Below, piece by piece: positions 14,880-22,153 of a stretch of DNA of 37,894 nt; positions within the stretch are counted from its first letter, which is position 1; each line of letters opens with the position of its first letter. Source of the stretch: Chitinivibrionales bacterium (GTDB lineage Bacteria > Fibrobacterota > Chitinivibrionia > Chitinivibrionales > WJKA01); NCBI GenBank assembly GCA_014728295.1, contig WJLW01000060.1, positions 1-37,894 of the forward strand, written 5' to 3'. The position numbers were made by a program, and so were the translations under genes. The notes beneath the pieces are model-generated. The model was not told the DNA's origin. It saw only the letters and a program-made list of their open reading frames with translations, and did no database searches.

Positions 14880-16280
14880 TCAGGCCAGCTCTCTCACGTC
14901 AACCACTTCGCCGGTGACGGCTGCGGCGGCGACCATGGCCGGACTCATGAGCATGGTTCGGCCGGTGGGGGATCCCTGGCGTCCAATAAAGTTGCGGTTT
15001 GACGAGCTTGCGCTTATCTGATCACCGCTGAGTTTGTCAGGATTCATCGCAAGGCACATCGAGCAACCGGCGCCGCGCCATTCAAAGCCTGCCTGCTGGA
15101 AGATTTCATGCAAACCCTCGGCTTCGGCCTGGTGTGCAACCTGTCGTGACCCCGGAACCACCAGCGCCGTAACGTGCGGCGCAACCGTGCGTCCTTTGGC
15201 AATGGCGGCGGCCTCACGCAGATCGGAAATCCGGCCGTTGGTGCAGGAGCCCACAAATGCGACGTCGATCTTTGTCCCCGCAATGCTATCACCCGGTTCC
15301 AGGTGCATGTGCCGGTAGGCGCGCTCGGTTACTTCTTGTTCCTCCTCGGCAACCGCACTCAGCTCGGGCACTTTGTCGGTAACTTGCATAGCTTGGCCCG
15401 GATTAATGCCCCAGGTTACCATGGGCGCCAGGTTGTTGATGTCAATGGTGACAACATCATCGAATTGCGCATCCGCACCCGAGGCAAGCTCCTTCCAGAA
15501 TGCGGCAGCCTTGTCGAATGCCTCACCCCGGGGTGCAAATTTTTTGCCACGCAGGTAATCGATCGTAGTTTGGTCGGGGTTGACGTAGCCGACACGGGCG
15601 CCGCCTTCGATGGTCATATTGCAGATCGTCATGCGTTCTTCCATGGAGAGGGCGGCAATTGCATCCCCGGCATATTCGTAGGCATAGCCGATCCCGCCTT
15701 TGACGCCCAGGCCGGCCATGATTTTAAGGATAATATCCTTCGCACTCAGGCCCGCGGCAAGATTGCCCGTAACGCGAATCTGCCTGACGCTGGGTTTGCT
15801 CATGGCCAGAGTCTGGGTGGCGAGTACGTCTCTGATCTGGGAAGTGCCTATGCCAAACGCAATGGCGCCGAAGGCACCGTGGGTTGATGTATGCGAATCC
15901 CCGCAGGCTATGACCATTCCCGGCTGAGTCAGTCCCAACTCGGGGCCGATGATATGCACAATCCCCTGGAAATCGGTGTCCAAACCGAAAAAACGGATTT
16001 TCTGCTCGGCGGCATTGGCTTCGATGGCGGCCATCATCTCTTCGGCCAGCTCATCCTCAAAGGGACGCGCTTGATTGAGTGTGGGCACAATGTGATCAAC
16101 GGTTGCGAATGTGCGTTCTGGATACATCACTTTGAGCCCGCGCTCACGCAGCATCGCAAATGCCTGTGGTGAGGTTACTTCGTGGATTAAATGCAAGCCG
16201 ACAAACAACTGATCCTGTCCGGTGGGCAATGTGGCCACCTTATGCAGTTTCCAGACCTTGTTAAATAAATTTTCAGACAT
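14880..16280 (-). CDS. leuC: 3-isopropylmalate dehydratase large subunit
   Basis: I place the start at ATG 16280 (GGAAAG upstream; product [15 protein letters not shown], 466 residues, the usual length). The frame runs on to 16349 but that part is non-conserved. Aconitase family, one [4Fe-4S] cluster. The cluster ligands are Cys346 ([13 protein letters not shown]), Cys406 and Cys409 ([13 protein letters not shown]). Other hallmarks: [41 protein letters not shown], and [22 protein letters not shown]. It is the first gene of the - strand biosynthetic cluster and divergent from the LarA-like gene, with a 211-nt shared upstream region that should hold the promoter. Confidence 0.97.
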   Translation of the reverse strand: MSENLFNKVWKLHKVATLPTGQDQLFVGLHLIHEVTSPQAFAMLRERGLKVMYPERTFATVDHIVPTLNQARPFEDELAEEMMAAIEANAAEQKIRFFGLDTDFQGIVHIIGPELGLTQPGMVIACGDSHTSTHGAFGAIAFGIGTSQIRDVLATQTLAMSKPSVRQIRVTGNLAAGLSAKDIILKIMAGLGVKGGIGYAYEYAGDAIAALSMEERMTICNMTIEGGARVGYVNPDQTTIDYLRGKKFAPRGEAFDKAAAFWKELASGADAQFDDVVTIDINNLAPMVTWGINPGQAMQVTDKVPELSAVAEEEQEVTERAYRHMHLEPGDSIAGTKIDVAFVGSCTNGRISDLREAAAIAKGRTVAPHVTALVVPGSRQVAHQAEAEGLHEIFQQAGFEWRGAGCSMCLAMNPDKLSGDQISASSSNRNFIGRQGSPTGRTMLMSPAMVAAAAVTGEVVDVRELA

Positions 16281-16314
16281 TTTTCTTTCCGTAACCTGAC
16301 GAACGTGTATCATT

Positions 16315-16336
16315 ATTCGCCGGTTAATTGGCGAAT
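16315..16336. promoter_or_regulatory. Inverted repeat in the leuC leader / divergent promoter region
   Basis: Perfect 7-bp inverted repeat ATTCGCC (16315-16321) and GGCGAAT (16330-16336) around an 8-nt loop GGTTAATT, 35 bp before leuC. It could be an operator or a leader hairpin. I see no T-box and no leucine-codon leader peptide. Confidence 0.4.
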
Positions 16337-16491
16337 GGGGATACAGCAAGACAAAAATTGCACTACTTCAACAAATACAATGCCGAAGGACAGTAAATAT
16401 ACATTAATAAAGCCTATTTTACGACTCGATTGGGGGTGCGAGGAAGGATGAAGTATCTTTTGCACTAATCGACATACGCACGGGAGAGCCC

Positions 16492-17739
16492 ATGCACATT
16501 CCTGCATTTTATCGTATCAGGCAGCGTTTTTCCGCATCCTCGGTTACCGATCCGGCTGCCGAGACTTCCCGCGAGCTGGGGGCATGTTCATCCATTCTGA
16601 GCATCAGACCGAATGAGCGCGTCGCCGTCGGCGTCGGCAGTCGGGGAATTGCCAATTTGTCGGAAGTTGTGCGCGCCGTGGTTGACACGGTAAGATCCCG
16701 GGGAGCCGAACCGTTCATTGTCCCCGCCATGGGCAGTCACGGGGGGGCAACGCCTGAAGGCCAGGCGGCAATTCTCTCTCATTACGGGATTGATGAGCAA
16801 ACTATGAACTGTCGGATTGCTGCCGCCATGGAAGTAACCTCCATTGGACATACTCCTGAAGGCTTCGAGGTTTTTTTCAGTAACTGCGCGCTGGCTGCCG
16901 ATCGCATCATTGCCGTCAATCGCATCAAGCCCCACACCGGTTTTGAAGCGCCGGTTGAATCCGGCCCGGCCAAAATGCTGACCATCGGTTTTGGCAAACG
17001 AAAGGGTGCGGATTACTATCATCGCCTTTTCCTGAAGCATTCGCATTATGCCGTGATTCGCGCGGCGGCGGCATGTCTCCTCCCTAACATCCCGCCCGTT
17101 ACCTGTCTGGCGCTGGTCGAAAATGAACGCGATGAGACTGCCATAGTCAAAGCCTTTGGCGCAGATCGCCTTTTTGGCGAAGAGGAGCGGCTGCTTGTGG
17201 CAGCCAAATCCATGCTGCCCAAGCTTCCGTTCAGAAAAATAGATCTGTTAATTGTTGATGAATTCGGCAAGTCGGTCAGTGGAACCGGCATGGATCAGAA
17301 TGTCATCGGCCGGACCGTCGTTGGATTTCAGTGCGTGCCCGATTCTCCGCGTATTGCGCGTATCTACGTGCGGGATTTTGTAAATGACTCGGACGGCAAC
17401 GCACTGGGCATCGGCAATGCCGATTTCATAAGTACGCGACTGGAAAGCAGAATTGACAAGCGCATCACCCTCACGAACGTAATAACCTCATGCGCACCCG
17501 AATTCGCCCGGATCCCACCGGCATTTAACACTGATAAGGATGCGATGAATGCCGCATTTCATACTATATTTGCAGAACCGCTCGATGCAAAAATCGTACG
17601 CATTCGCACCACATTGCACCTCGAAGAAATGCTTGTTTCTGCAGCCTTGAATGATGAGGCCGCCTCACTGCCCGGTTGCGAGATTACCGACGGGCCGTTT
17701 GAGCCGGAATTTGATGCTCATGGAAATTTTGTTGAATAA
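16492..17739 (+). CDS. LarA/DUF2088-family protein (lactate-racemase-like)
   Basis: 415 residues, cytosolic. The N-terminal domain matches the LarA superfamily: VGVGSRGIANLSEVVRAVVD, then PAMGSHGGATPEGQ with His83, and NRIKPHTGFEAPVESGPAKML with His148 and Lys161. In LarA the equivalent His residues bind the nickel-pincer nucleotide and the Lys carries it, so all three key positions appear to be kept. The C-terminal domain (IDLLIVDEFGKSVSGTGMDQNVIGR) differs from true lactate racemase, as in the many uncharacterised DUF2088 proteins acting on other 2-hydroxy acids. The start is ATG 16492 with GGGAGAG. It ends 11 bp before the convergent cupin stop. The 2-hydroxyacyl-CoA dehydratase activator at the far end of the window also points to hydroxy-acid metabolism, but the genes are not linked. 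Confidence 0.75.
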   Translation: MHIPAFYRIRQRFSASSVTDPAAETSRELGACSSILSIRPNERVAVGVGSRGIANLSEVVRAVVDTVRSRGAEPFIVPAMGSHGGATPEGQAAILSHYGIDEQTMNCRIAAAMEVTSIGHTPEGFEVFFSNCALAADRIIAVNRIKPHTGFEAPVESGPAKMLTIGFGKRKGADYYHRLFLKHSHYAVIRAAAACLLPNIPPVTCLALVENERDETAIVKAFGADRLFGEEERLLVAAKSMLPKLPFRKIDLLIVDEFGKSVSGTGMDQNVIGRTVVGFQCVPDSPRIARIYVRDFVNDSDGNALGIGNADFISTRLESRIDKRITLTNVITSCAPEFARIPPAFNTDKDAMNAAFHTIFAEPLDAKIVRIRTTLHLEEMLVSAALNDEAASLPGCEITDGPFEPEFDAHGNFVE

Positions 17740-17750
17740 TATCGCACAAA

Positions 17751-18113
17751 TCAAGCGTCACGATGGACCGTCTCGACCGAAAACGCCGGCGTGCATACCG
17801 AGATATACTCCGCACCTTCCTTTTTTGGGGTGCTGTATTTGACCCACGTATTGCGCTCGATAATAATTGCCTGACCTGCATTAACGTCGTATTCGGTATC
17901 TTTGGTAGCAACACGTAAGGTTCCCTTCAGTACAAGGGTATACTCTTCAAATTCGGGCGTCTGCCCCGGTTCTTCCCAGCCGGCCGGGCTCTTCATGCGG
18001 GCTATGCTGACCTTTTTTGTATTTGTCGAAATCCGTCCGACATACTCCTCAATCGATTTCGGCAGGTTGCCTGCTGCGTCTATGACTCGTGGCAAGGTGA
18101 TGAGTTCAGGCAT
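17751..18113 (-). CDS. Small cupin protein
   Basis: 120 residues from ATG 18113, chosen because AAAGGA lies 9 nt upstream and because the protein before this Met is not cupin-like. The longer frame upstream, to 19097, is a shadow of the peptidase gene on the other strand. Single cupin barrel: EYTLVLKGTLRVATKDTEYDVNAGQAIIIERNTWVKYSTP is motif 1 to motif 2. The metal-binding His residues of classical cupins are mostly replaced (E, Y, T), so it may not bind metal. The end SVCTPAFSVETVHRD is frequent in small stand-alone cupins related to EutQ. Divergent from the S9 peptidase gene, convergent with the LarA-like gene. Role unknown. Confidence 0.8.
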   Translation of the reverse strand: MPELITLPRVIDAAGNLPKSIEEYVGRISTNTKKVSIARMKSPAGWEEPGQTPEFEEYTLVLKGTLRVATKDTEYDVNAGQAIIIERNTWVKYSTPKKEGAEYISVCTPAFSVETVHRDA

Positions 18114-18242
18114 CGCGATATCCTTTCCCCGAATTGCATGCATGGATCGGGTCTGAAAGTGTAGATTGCATACCGGTTCCAAAAAATAATTTGTAGCCCG
18201 GTCAATGTATTTTATTGCCTGATCTACTCGAAAGGAAACGCC

Positions 18243-20186
18243 GTGCCCGACAAAATAACAGCTCCATTTGGCGAATGGAAATCTCCCATCACCGCAGAAA
18301 TGCTTGCCGCCGGTTCGCTCGGGCTGTATGAAGTGCGCCTTGATGGCGACGATGTATACTGGATTGAGCGGCGGCCCGAAGACAAGGGCAGGTGCGTGCT
18401 TGTCAAGCAGTCGCCGGACGGCAGCAGGCGTGATGTGTTGCCCGACGATCATTCTGTGCGCACGACGGTGCACGAGTACGGGGGGGGAGCCTATACCGTG
18501 CGTGATCGCAATATCTTCTATGTCAATCAATACGACCGGGGGGTATACCGGCTCACCCCGGATCTCACATCGACACTGGTTTACAAAAACGATACCTGCC
18601 GCTTTGCCGATCTTGAATATGATGCGCAGCGCAATCGTATCATTTGCGTATGCGAGGATCATGCAGCCGCGCTCAGCGAGCCCCGCAATACGATTGTCGC
18701 GCTTGATCTTGATGGCGGTGGTCCGGCTACGCTCGCCGAGGGATGCGACTTCTATTCTAATCCCCGCCTCGGCAGCGATGGCGCCCGGCTTGCCTGTCTT
18801 GGCTGGAATCACCCCAATATGCCCTGGGACGGAACCGAATTGATCGTCAGCGAGATCGGAGACGGTGGAGAGGTTGTGTCTCGTCAATGCATTGCCGGTG
18901 GCAGCGACGTAGCTGTTTTTCAGCCGGAGTGGAGCGGTGACGGCACGCTGTATTTTGTTTCCGATCAGACCGGATGGTGGAATTTGTATCAATGGGACGG
19001 CTCCGCAGCGAGCGCGCTCTGTCCCCGAGAAGCCGAATTCGGACTGCCGCAATGGGTATTCGGGATGCGAACGTATGCCGTAGTGAATGCCGTGCAAATA
19101 GTCGCCGCATACAAGCAGGAGGGTAACTGGAATGTAGGGATTGTCGACGTGCGGGAAAAGCGTTTGCGGCAGGTAAATCTTCCGCTTACCGAAATCGAAT
19201 ATGTCAATGGATCGGCTACGCGTATTTTTTGCATCGGCGCTTCTCCGAAGATGTCGCGGTCGATTTTTGCCTTTACGATTGGGAATGCCGATCTTTCAAC
19301 AGTCAAGCAATCCGCAGTGATTGATGTCGATGATGGGTATCTCAGCAATCCTGAAACGTTTACTTTTCCCACCGAAAAAAATCTGCATGCCTGTGCGCAT
19401 TTCTATCCGCCGCAAAATCGTGAGTATCGGGGGCCGGATTCTGCATTGCCCCCGTGTATTGTCATCAGTCACGGCGGACCGACCGGTGCGGCGCAAACGA
19501 GCCTGAATCTAGGCATTCAATTCTGGACCAGCCGCGGCTTTGCCGTTGTCGACGTTGACTATGGCGGCAGTACCGGATATGGAAAGGCCTACCGACAGCG
19601 GCTGGACGGCGCCTGGGGAGTTGTTGACGTACAGGATTGCATCAATGCCGTACTCAGCCTCGCCCGGGAAGGAAAAATCGACACCGGGAGGCTGATAATC
19701 CGTGGCAGCAGCGCAGGCGGTTTTACCACCTTGTGTGCCCTGACATTTCATGATGTGTTCCGGGCCGGGTGCAGTCGCTATGGTATTGGTGACCTGGAAG
19801 CGCTGGTCGGGAATACGCATAAATTCGAGTCGCGCTACGAGCAGCGGCTAATCGGACCCTATCCCGAACGGCGCGATACTTATCGCACGCGGTCGCCGGT
19901 ACATCATACAGAAAGGCTTTCGTCGCCATGCATTCTCCTGCAGGGTCGCCAGGACAAAATTGTCGCGCCGGCACAGGCAGAGTCGATGGTTGCGGCTTTG
20001 AAAGATAACGGCATCCCTGTTGCATATATCGCATTTGAAAATGAGCAGCACGGGTTCAGGCAGGCGCAGACAATCGTGCGAGCGGCAACTGCAGAATTGT
20101 ACTTTTATGCAAAAGTTTTTGGTTTCGCACTTGCAGAGGATATCGACCCGGTGCCCATTATGAACAGTGAGAATCTATACCCATAA
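18243..20186 (+). CDS. S9-family serine peptidase (acylaminoacyl-peptidase / prolyl oligopeptidase type)
   Basis: 647 residues from GTG 18243 (AAAGGA at 18231-18236). No signal peptide, so cytosolic. Residues 1 to about 370 form the beta-propeller gate (for example LACLGWNHPNMPWDGTEL, ISPDG-type repeats, YFVSDQTGWWNLYQWDG). Residues about 390-640 are the alpha/beta-hydrolase domain: PPCIVISHGGPTGAAQ (oxyanion hole), VDVDYGGSTGYGKAYR, the nucleophile Ser490 in RGSSAGGFTTL, Asp571 in LLQGRQDKIVAP, and His603 in ENEQHGFRQ. This full triad supports an active peptidase that trims short peptides. It shares a 129-bp divergent region with the cupin gene and is followed 60 bp later by queA, perhaps on the same transcript. 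Confidence 0.93.
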   Translation: MPDKITAPFGEWKSPITAEMLAAGSLGLYEVRLDGDDVYWIERRPEDKGRCVLVKQSPDGSRRDVLPDDHSVRTTVHEYGGGAYTVRDRNIFYVNQYDRGVYRLTPDLTSTLVYKNDTCRFADLEYDAQRNRIICVCEDHAAALSEPRNTIVALDLDGGGPATLAEGCDFYSNPRLGSDGARLACLGWNHPNMPWDGTELIVSEIGDGGEVVSRQCIAGGSDVAVFQPEWSGDGTLYFVSDQTGWWNLYQWDGSAASALCPREAEFGLPQWVFGMRTYAVVNAVQIVAAYKQEGNWNVGIVDVREKRLRQVNLPLTEIEYVNGSATRIFCIGASPKMSRSIFAFTIGNADLSTVKQSAVIDVDDGYLSNPETFTFPTEKNLHACAHFYPPQNREYRGPDSALPPCIVISHGGPTGAAQTSLNLGIQFWTSRGFAVVDVDYGGSTGYGKAYRQRLDGAWGVVDVQDCINAVLSLAREGKIDTGRLIIRGSSAGGFTTLCALTFHDVFRAGCSRYGIGDLEALVGNTHKFESRYEQRLIGPYPERRDTYRTRSPVHHTERLSSPCILLQGRQDKIVAPAQAESMVAALKDNGIPVAYIAFENEQHGFRQAQTIVRAATAELYFYAKVFGFALAEDIDPVPIMNSENLYP

Positions 20187-20246
20187 ATTCATTCACTCTG
20201 CGCCTGCACCAAGGCCGATGTCATTGGGGGGTATGAGACAATTTCA

Positions 20247-21287
20247 ATGAAAACTTCCGATTTTAATTATCGCCTTCCCGAAGAACGTATCGCGCAGCAC
20301 CCGTTGCAAAAAAGAGATGCTAGCCGTCTGCTCGTGCTGAACAGGGTTACGGGCGAGGTTACGCACAATATTTTCAACCGGTTGTCCGGGCTGCTCAGAT
20401 CGGGCGATCGGCTGGTCTTTAACGATACGAAAGTGTTTCCGGCGCGCCTGTGGTGTCTCAAGGAGTCGGGCGCCAGGATCGAGCTGCTCTTCACCAGATG
20501 CAGCGGTTTAAACCAATGGGAGGCGCTTGCCAAACCCCGACGTCGCCTGGCAGCAGGAATGCAAGTGTATATTGAAAGAAATCCTGCCGTGAAATTGCGT
20601 ATCGACGATTTGCCGCCTGACGGGGGAGTGCTGGTGTCGACGGGAGCTTGTGATTGTGGGTTGTCAATTGATGCCATACTTGAGGCTTTCGGAGAAGTTC
20701 CCTTGCCGCACTACATTAAGCGTCCAGCCGCGGGCTGTGACCGGGATCGGTATCAAACCGTGTATGCCCGAAATAAAGGCGCGATTGCGGCGCCTACTGC
20801 GGGGTTGCATTTCACCGACGCATTGCTTGACAATTTGAAGACGCAGGGAGTTGATTGCAGCTATTTGACGCTGATGGTGGGTATCGGTACGTTTCGTCCG
20901 GTTGAAGCGGATGATCCGCGGCAGCATCCCATGCATACCGAAGCGTATGAGTTGAGTAAATGCGCTGCACAAGAAATCAGGGCCACGCACAACAACGGCG
21001 GTAGAATCATTGCCGTGGGCACGACGGTTGTCAGAGTGCTTGAGCATTGCGCAAAGGAATTCGGTGATGTGCGCGCGTCAAGCGGCTCCACCCGGCTGCT
21101 TATACTGCCCGGTTTTGATTTCAAGGTGATCGACGGACTCATCACCAATTTTCATTTGCCCCGGTCGACGCTGTTGATGCTGGTATGCGCGCTTGCCGGG
21201 CGGAAAAAGATATTGTCGGCATATCATGAGGCTGTTCGTGCCGGTTACCGCTTTTACAGCTACGGTGACGCAATGCTTATTCACTGA
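20247..21287 (+). CDS. queA: tRNA preQ1(34) S-adenosylmethionine ribosyltransferase-isomerase
   Basis: 346 residues, the standard length. It transfers the ribosyl part of SAM to 7-aminomethyl-7-deazaguanine in tRNA to make epoxyqueuosine. Seen: N-terminal MKTSDFNYRLPEERIAQHPL and RDASRLLVLNR, LRSGDRLVFNDTKVFPARL, the conserved RYQTVYARNKGAIAAPTAGLHFT, LMVGIGTFRPV, and the C-terminal LITNFHLPRSTLLMLVCALAG followed by YRFYSYGDAMLI. No other queuosine gene is in the window. Its terminator may be the hairpin at 21367-21392. Confidence 0.98.
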   Translation: MKTSDFNYRLPEERIAQHPLQKRDASRLLVLNRVTGEVTHNIFNRLSGLLRSGDRLVFNDTKVFPARLWCLKESGARIELLFTRCSGLNQWEALAKPRRRLAAGMQVYIERNPAVKLRIDDLPPDGGVLVSTGACDCGLSIDAILEAFGEVPLPHYIKRPAAGCDRDRYQTVYARNKGAIAAPTAGLHFTDALLDNLKTQGVDCSYLTLMVGIGTFRPVEADDPRQHPMHTEAYELSKCAAQEIRATHNNGGRIIAVGTTVVRVLEHCAKEFGDVRASSGSTRLLILPGFDFKVIDGLITNFHLPRSTLLMLVCALAGRKKILSAYHEAVRAGYRFYSYGDAMLIH

Positions 21288-21298
21288 TGCACAATTTT

Positions 21299-21341
21299 TT
21301 GACTGGAATTTTTGACTGTGAATATAGGTTAGATGTATATT
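21299..21341 (+). promoter_or_regulatory. Promoter with direct repeats between queA and the acidic-tail gene
   Basis: TTGACT (21312-21317), 18 bp, TATATT (21336-21341) is a good sigma-70 promoter, with start expected near 21349. The -35 lies in the second of two direct repeats, AATTTTTTGACTG and AATTTTTGACTG (about 15 bp apart), which could be tandem operator sites. Confidence 0.45.
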
Positions 21342-21366
21342 AGTAAACAACTAGTTTGCACTATAA

Positions 21367-21400
21367 TAAGCCCGTGAGTGTATGCGGGCTTACTTGTTTT
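21367..21400 (+). terminator. Intrinsic terminator or leader attenuator
   Basis: Perfect 8-bp stem TAAGCCCG (21367-21374) and CGGGCTTA (21385-21392), 10-nt loop, followed by CTTGTTTT. It lies 80 nt after queA but also downstream of the promoter at 21312-21341 and upstream of the next start codon at 21434. It could therefore end queA or attenuate the next gene. Confidence 0.75.
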
Positions 21401-21433
21401 AAGCGCTTTATGTTGACCAGTTCGGGAGGCTTC

Positions 21434-22096
21434 ATGTTCAATAACAGTGGAATCGTCGTCAAATCTCATGATGCTGTGCCGTGGCAGGATTATCGCGCAT
21501 CGGATGAAGGTATGGTTGTAGTATATACGTCTGATCCGGTATCAGAATTGCCGATACGCGAAGTTCCCGAGGAGCTTCCGTCGGAGATAATGCCCGAACC
21601 CCACTATGAATCGGGTACGTTTGGTTTTTACGGATGCTCCCGAACAAAGATCCGCAGCGCATTTGTCAAATCCAAATTGCGCTATATTTTTTTCATGACC
21701 AAATACGCCGGAACCAGAGTCGAGCATCGTGATGAATATTTTGTAACCGGCTATTACCATATCGCACGGACGTATGACGTACAACGTTTACATCTGCGTT
21801 ATCTTGAAGATCCGGCCTGCATCAATGCCGACGCTTGTATCGCCCTGCGCGCCGATGAGTATGCATTTGTTTCGCTGGACGATGCACTGGCGGTCAACAA
21901 TGAGGTTTTGGAGGAGTGGGAGCATACATCCAAATTAACGAAGCAATCCCGCATTATGCTCGATGATGCAAAAACCAGCTCGCTGCTTGACTATCTCAAG
22001 TCAAAAGAAAATATTATTGATACCTATATCGAAGAAACCGCCCGGCTTTCTCCTGTTGAAGAGGAGGAAGATGAAGACGAGGACGGAGGAGAATAG
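21434..22096 (+). CDS. Unknown cytosolic protein with highly acidic tail
   Basis: 220 residues from ATG 21434, chosen for GGGAGG at 21424-21429; the frame opens earlier at 21356 but crosses the terminator hairpin. The core (residues 60-160) has FGFYGCSRTKIRSAF, LRYIFFMTKYAG, EYFVTGYYHIARTYDVQRLHLRYLED and LRADEYAFVSLDDALAV. The strand order and the GYYxI-type strand recall small nucleic-acid-binding PUA/EVE-like or nucleotide-modification-associated domains, but I cannot make the match firm. The C-terminus has a helix (KTSSLLDYLKSKENIIDTYIEE) and then an almost purely acidic tail (VEEEEDEDEDGG), typical of proteins that mimic DNA or bind basic partners. No membrane segment. It stands alone and is convergent with the acyl-ligase fusion gene. 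Confidence 0.75.
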   Translation: MFNNSGIVVKSHDAVPWQDYRASDEGMVVVYTSDPVSELPIREVPEELPSEIMPEPHYESGTFGFYGCSRTKIRSAFVKSKLRYIFFMTKYAGTRVEHRDEYFVTGYYHIARTYDVQRLHLRYLEDPACINADACIALRADEYAFVSLDDALAVNNEVLEEWEHTSKLTKQSRIMLDDAKTSSLLDYLKSKENIIDTYIEETARLSPVEEEEDEDEDGGE

Positions 22097-22153
22097 TTTG
22101 CCGGCCAGGGCTTTTGTGCACGCCTTAGTCGTCGAATGAATCCGGGAGCAATC

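Noticed and set aside
17751..19097. A 448-residue open frame on the - strand
   Set aside because: Only its last 120 codons (from ATG 18113, with a ribosome site) are cupin-like; the rest is the antisense of the S9 peptidase gene.
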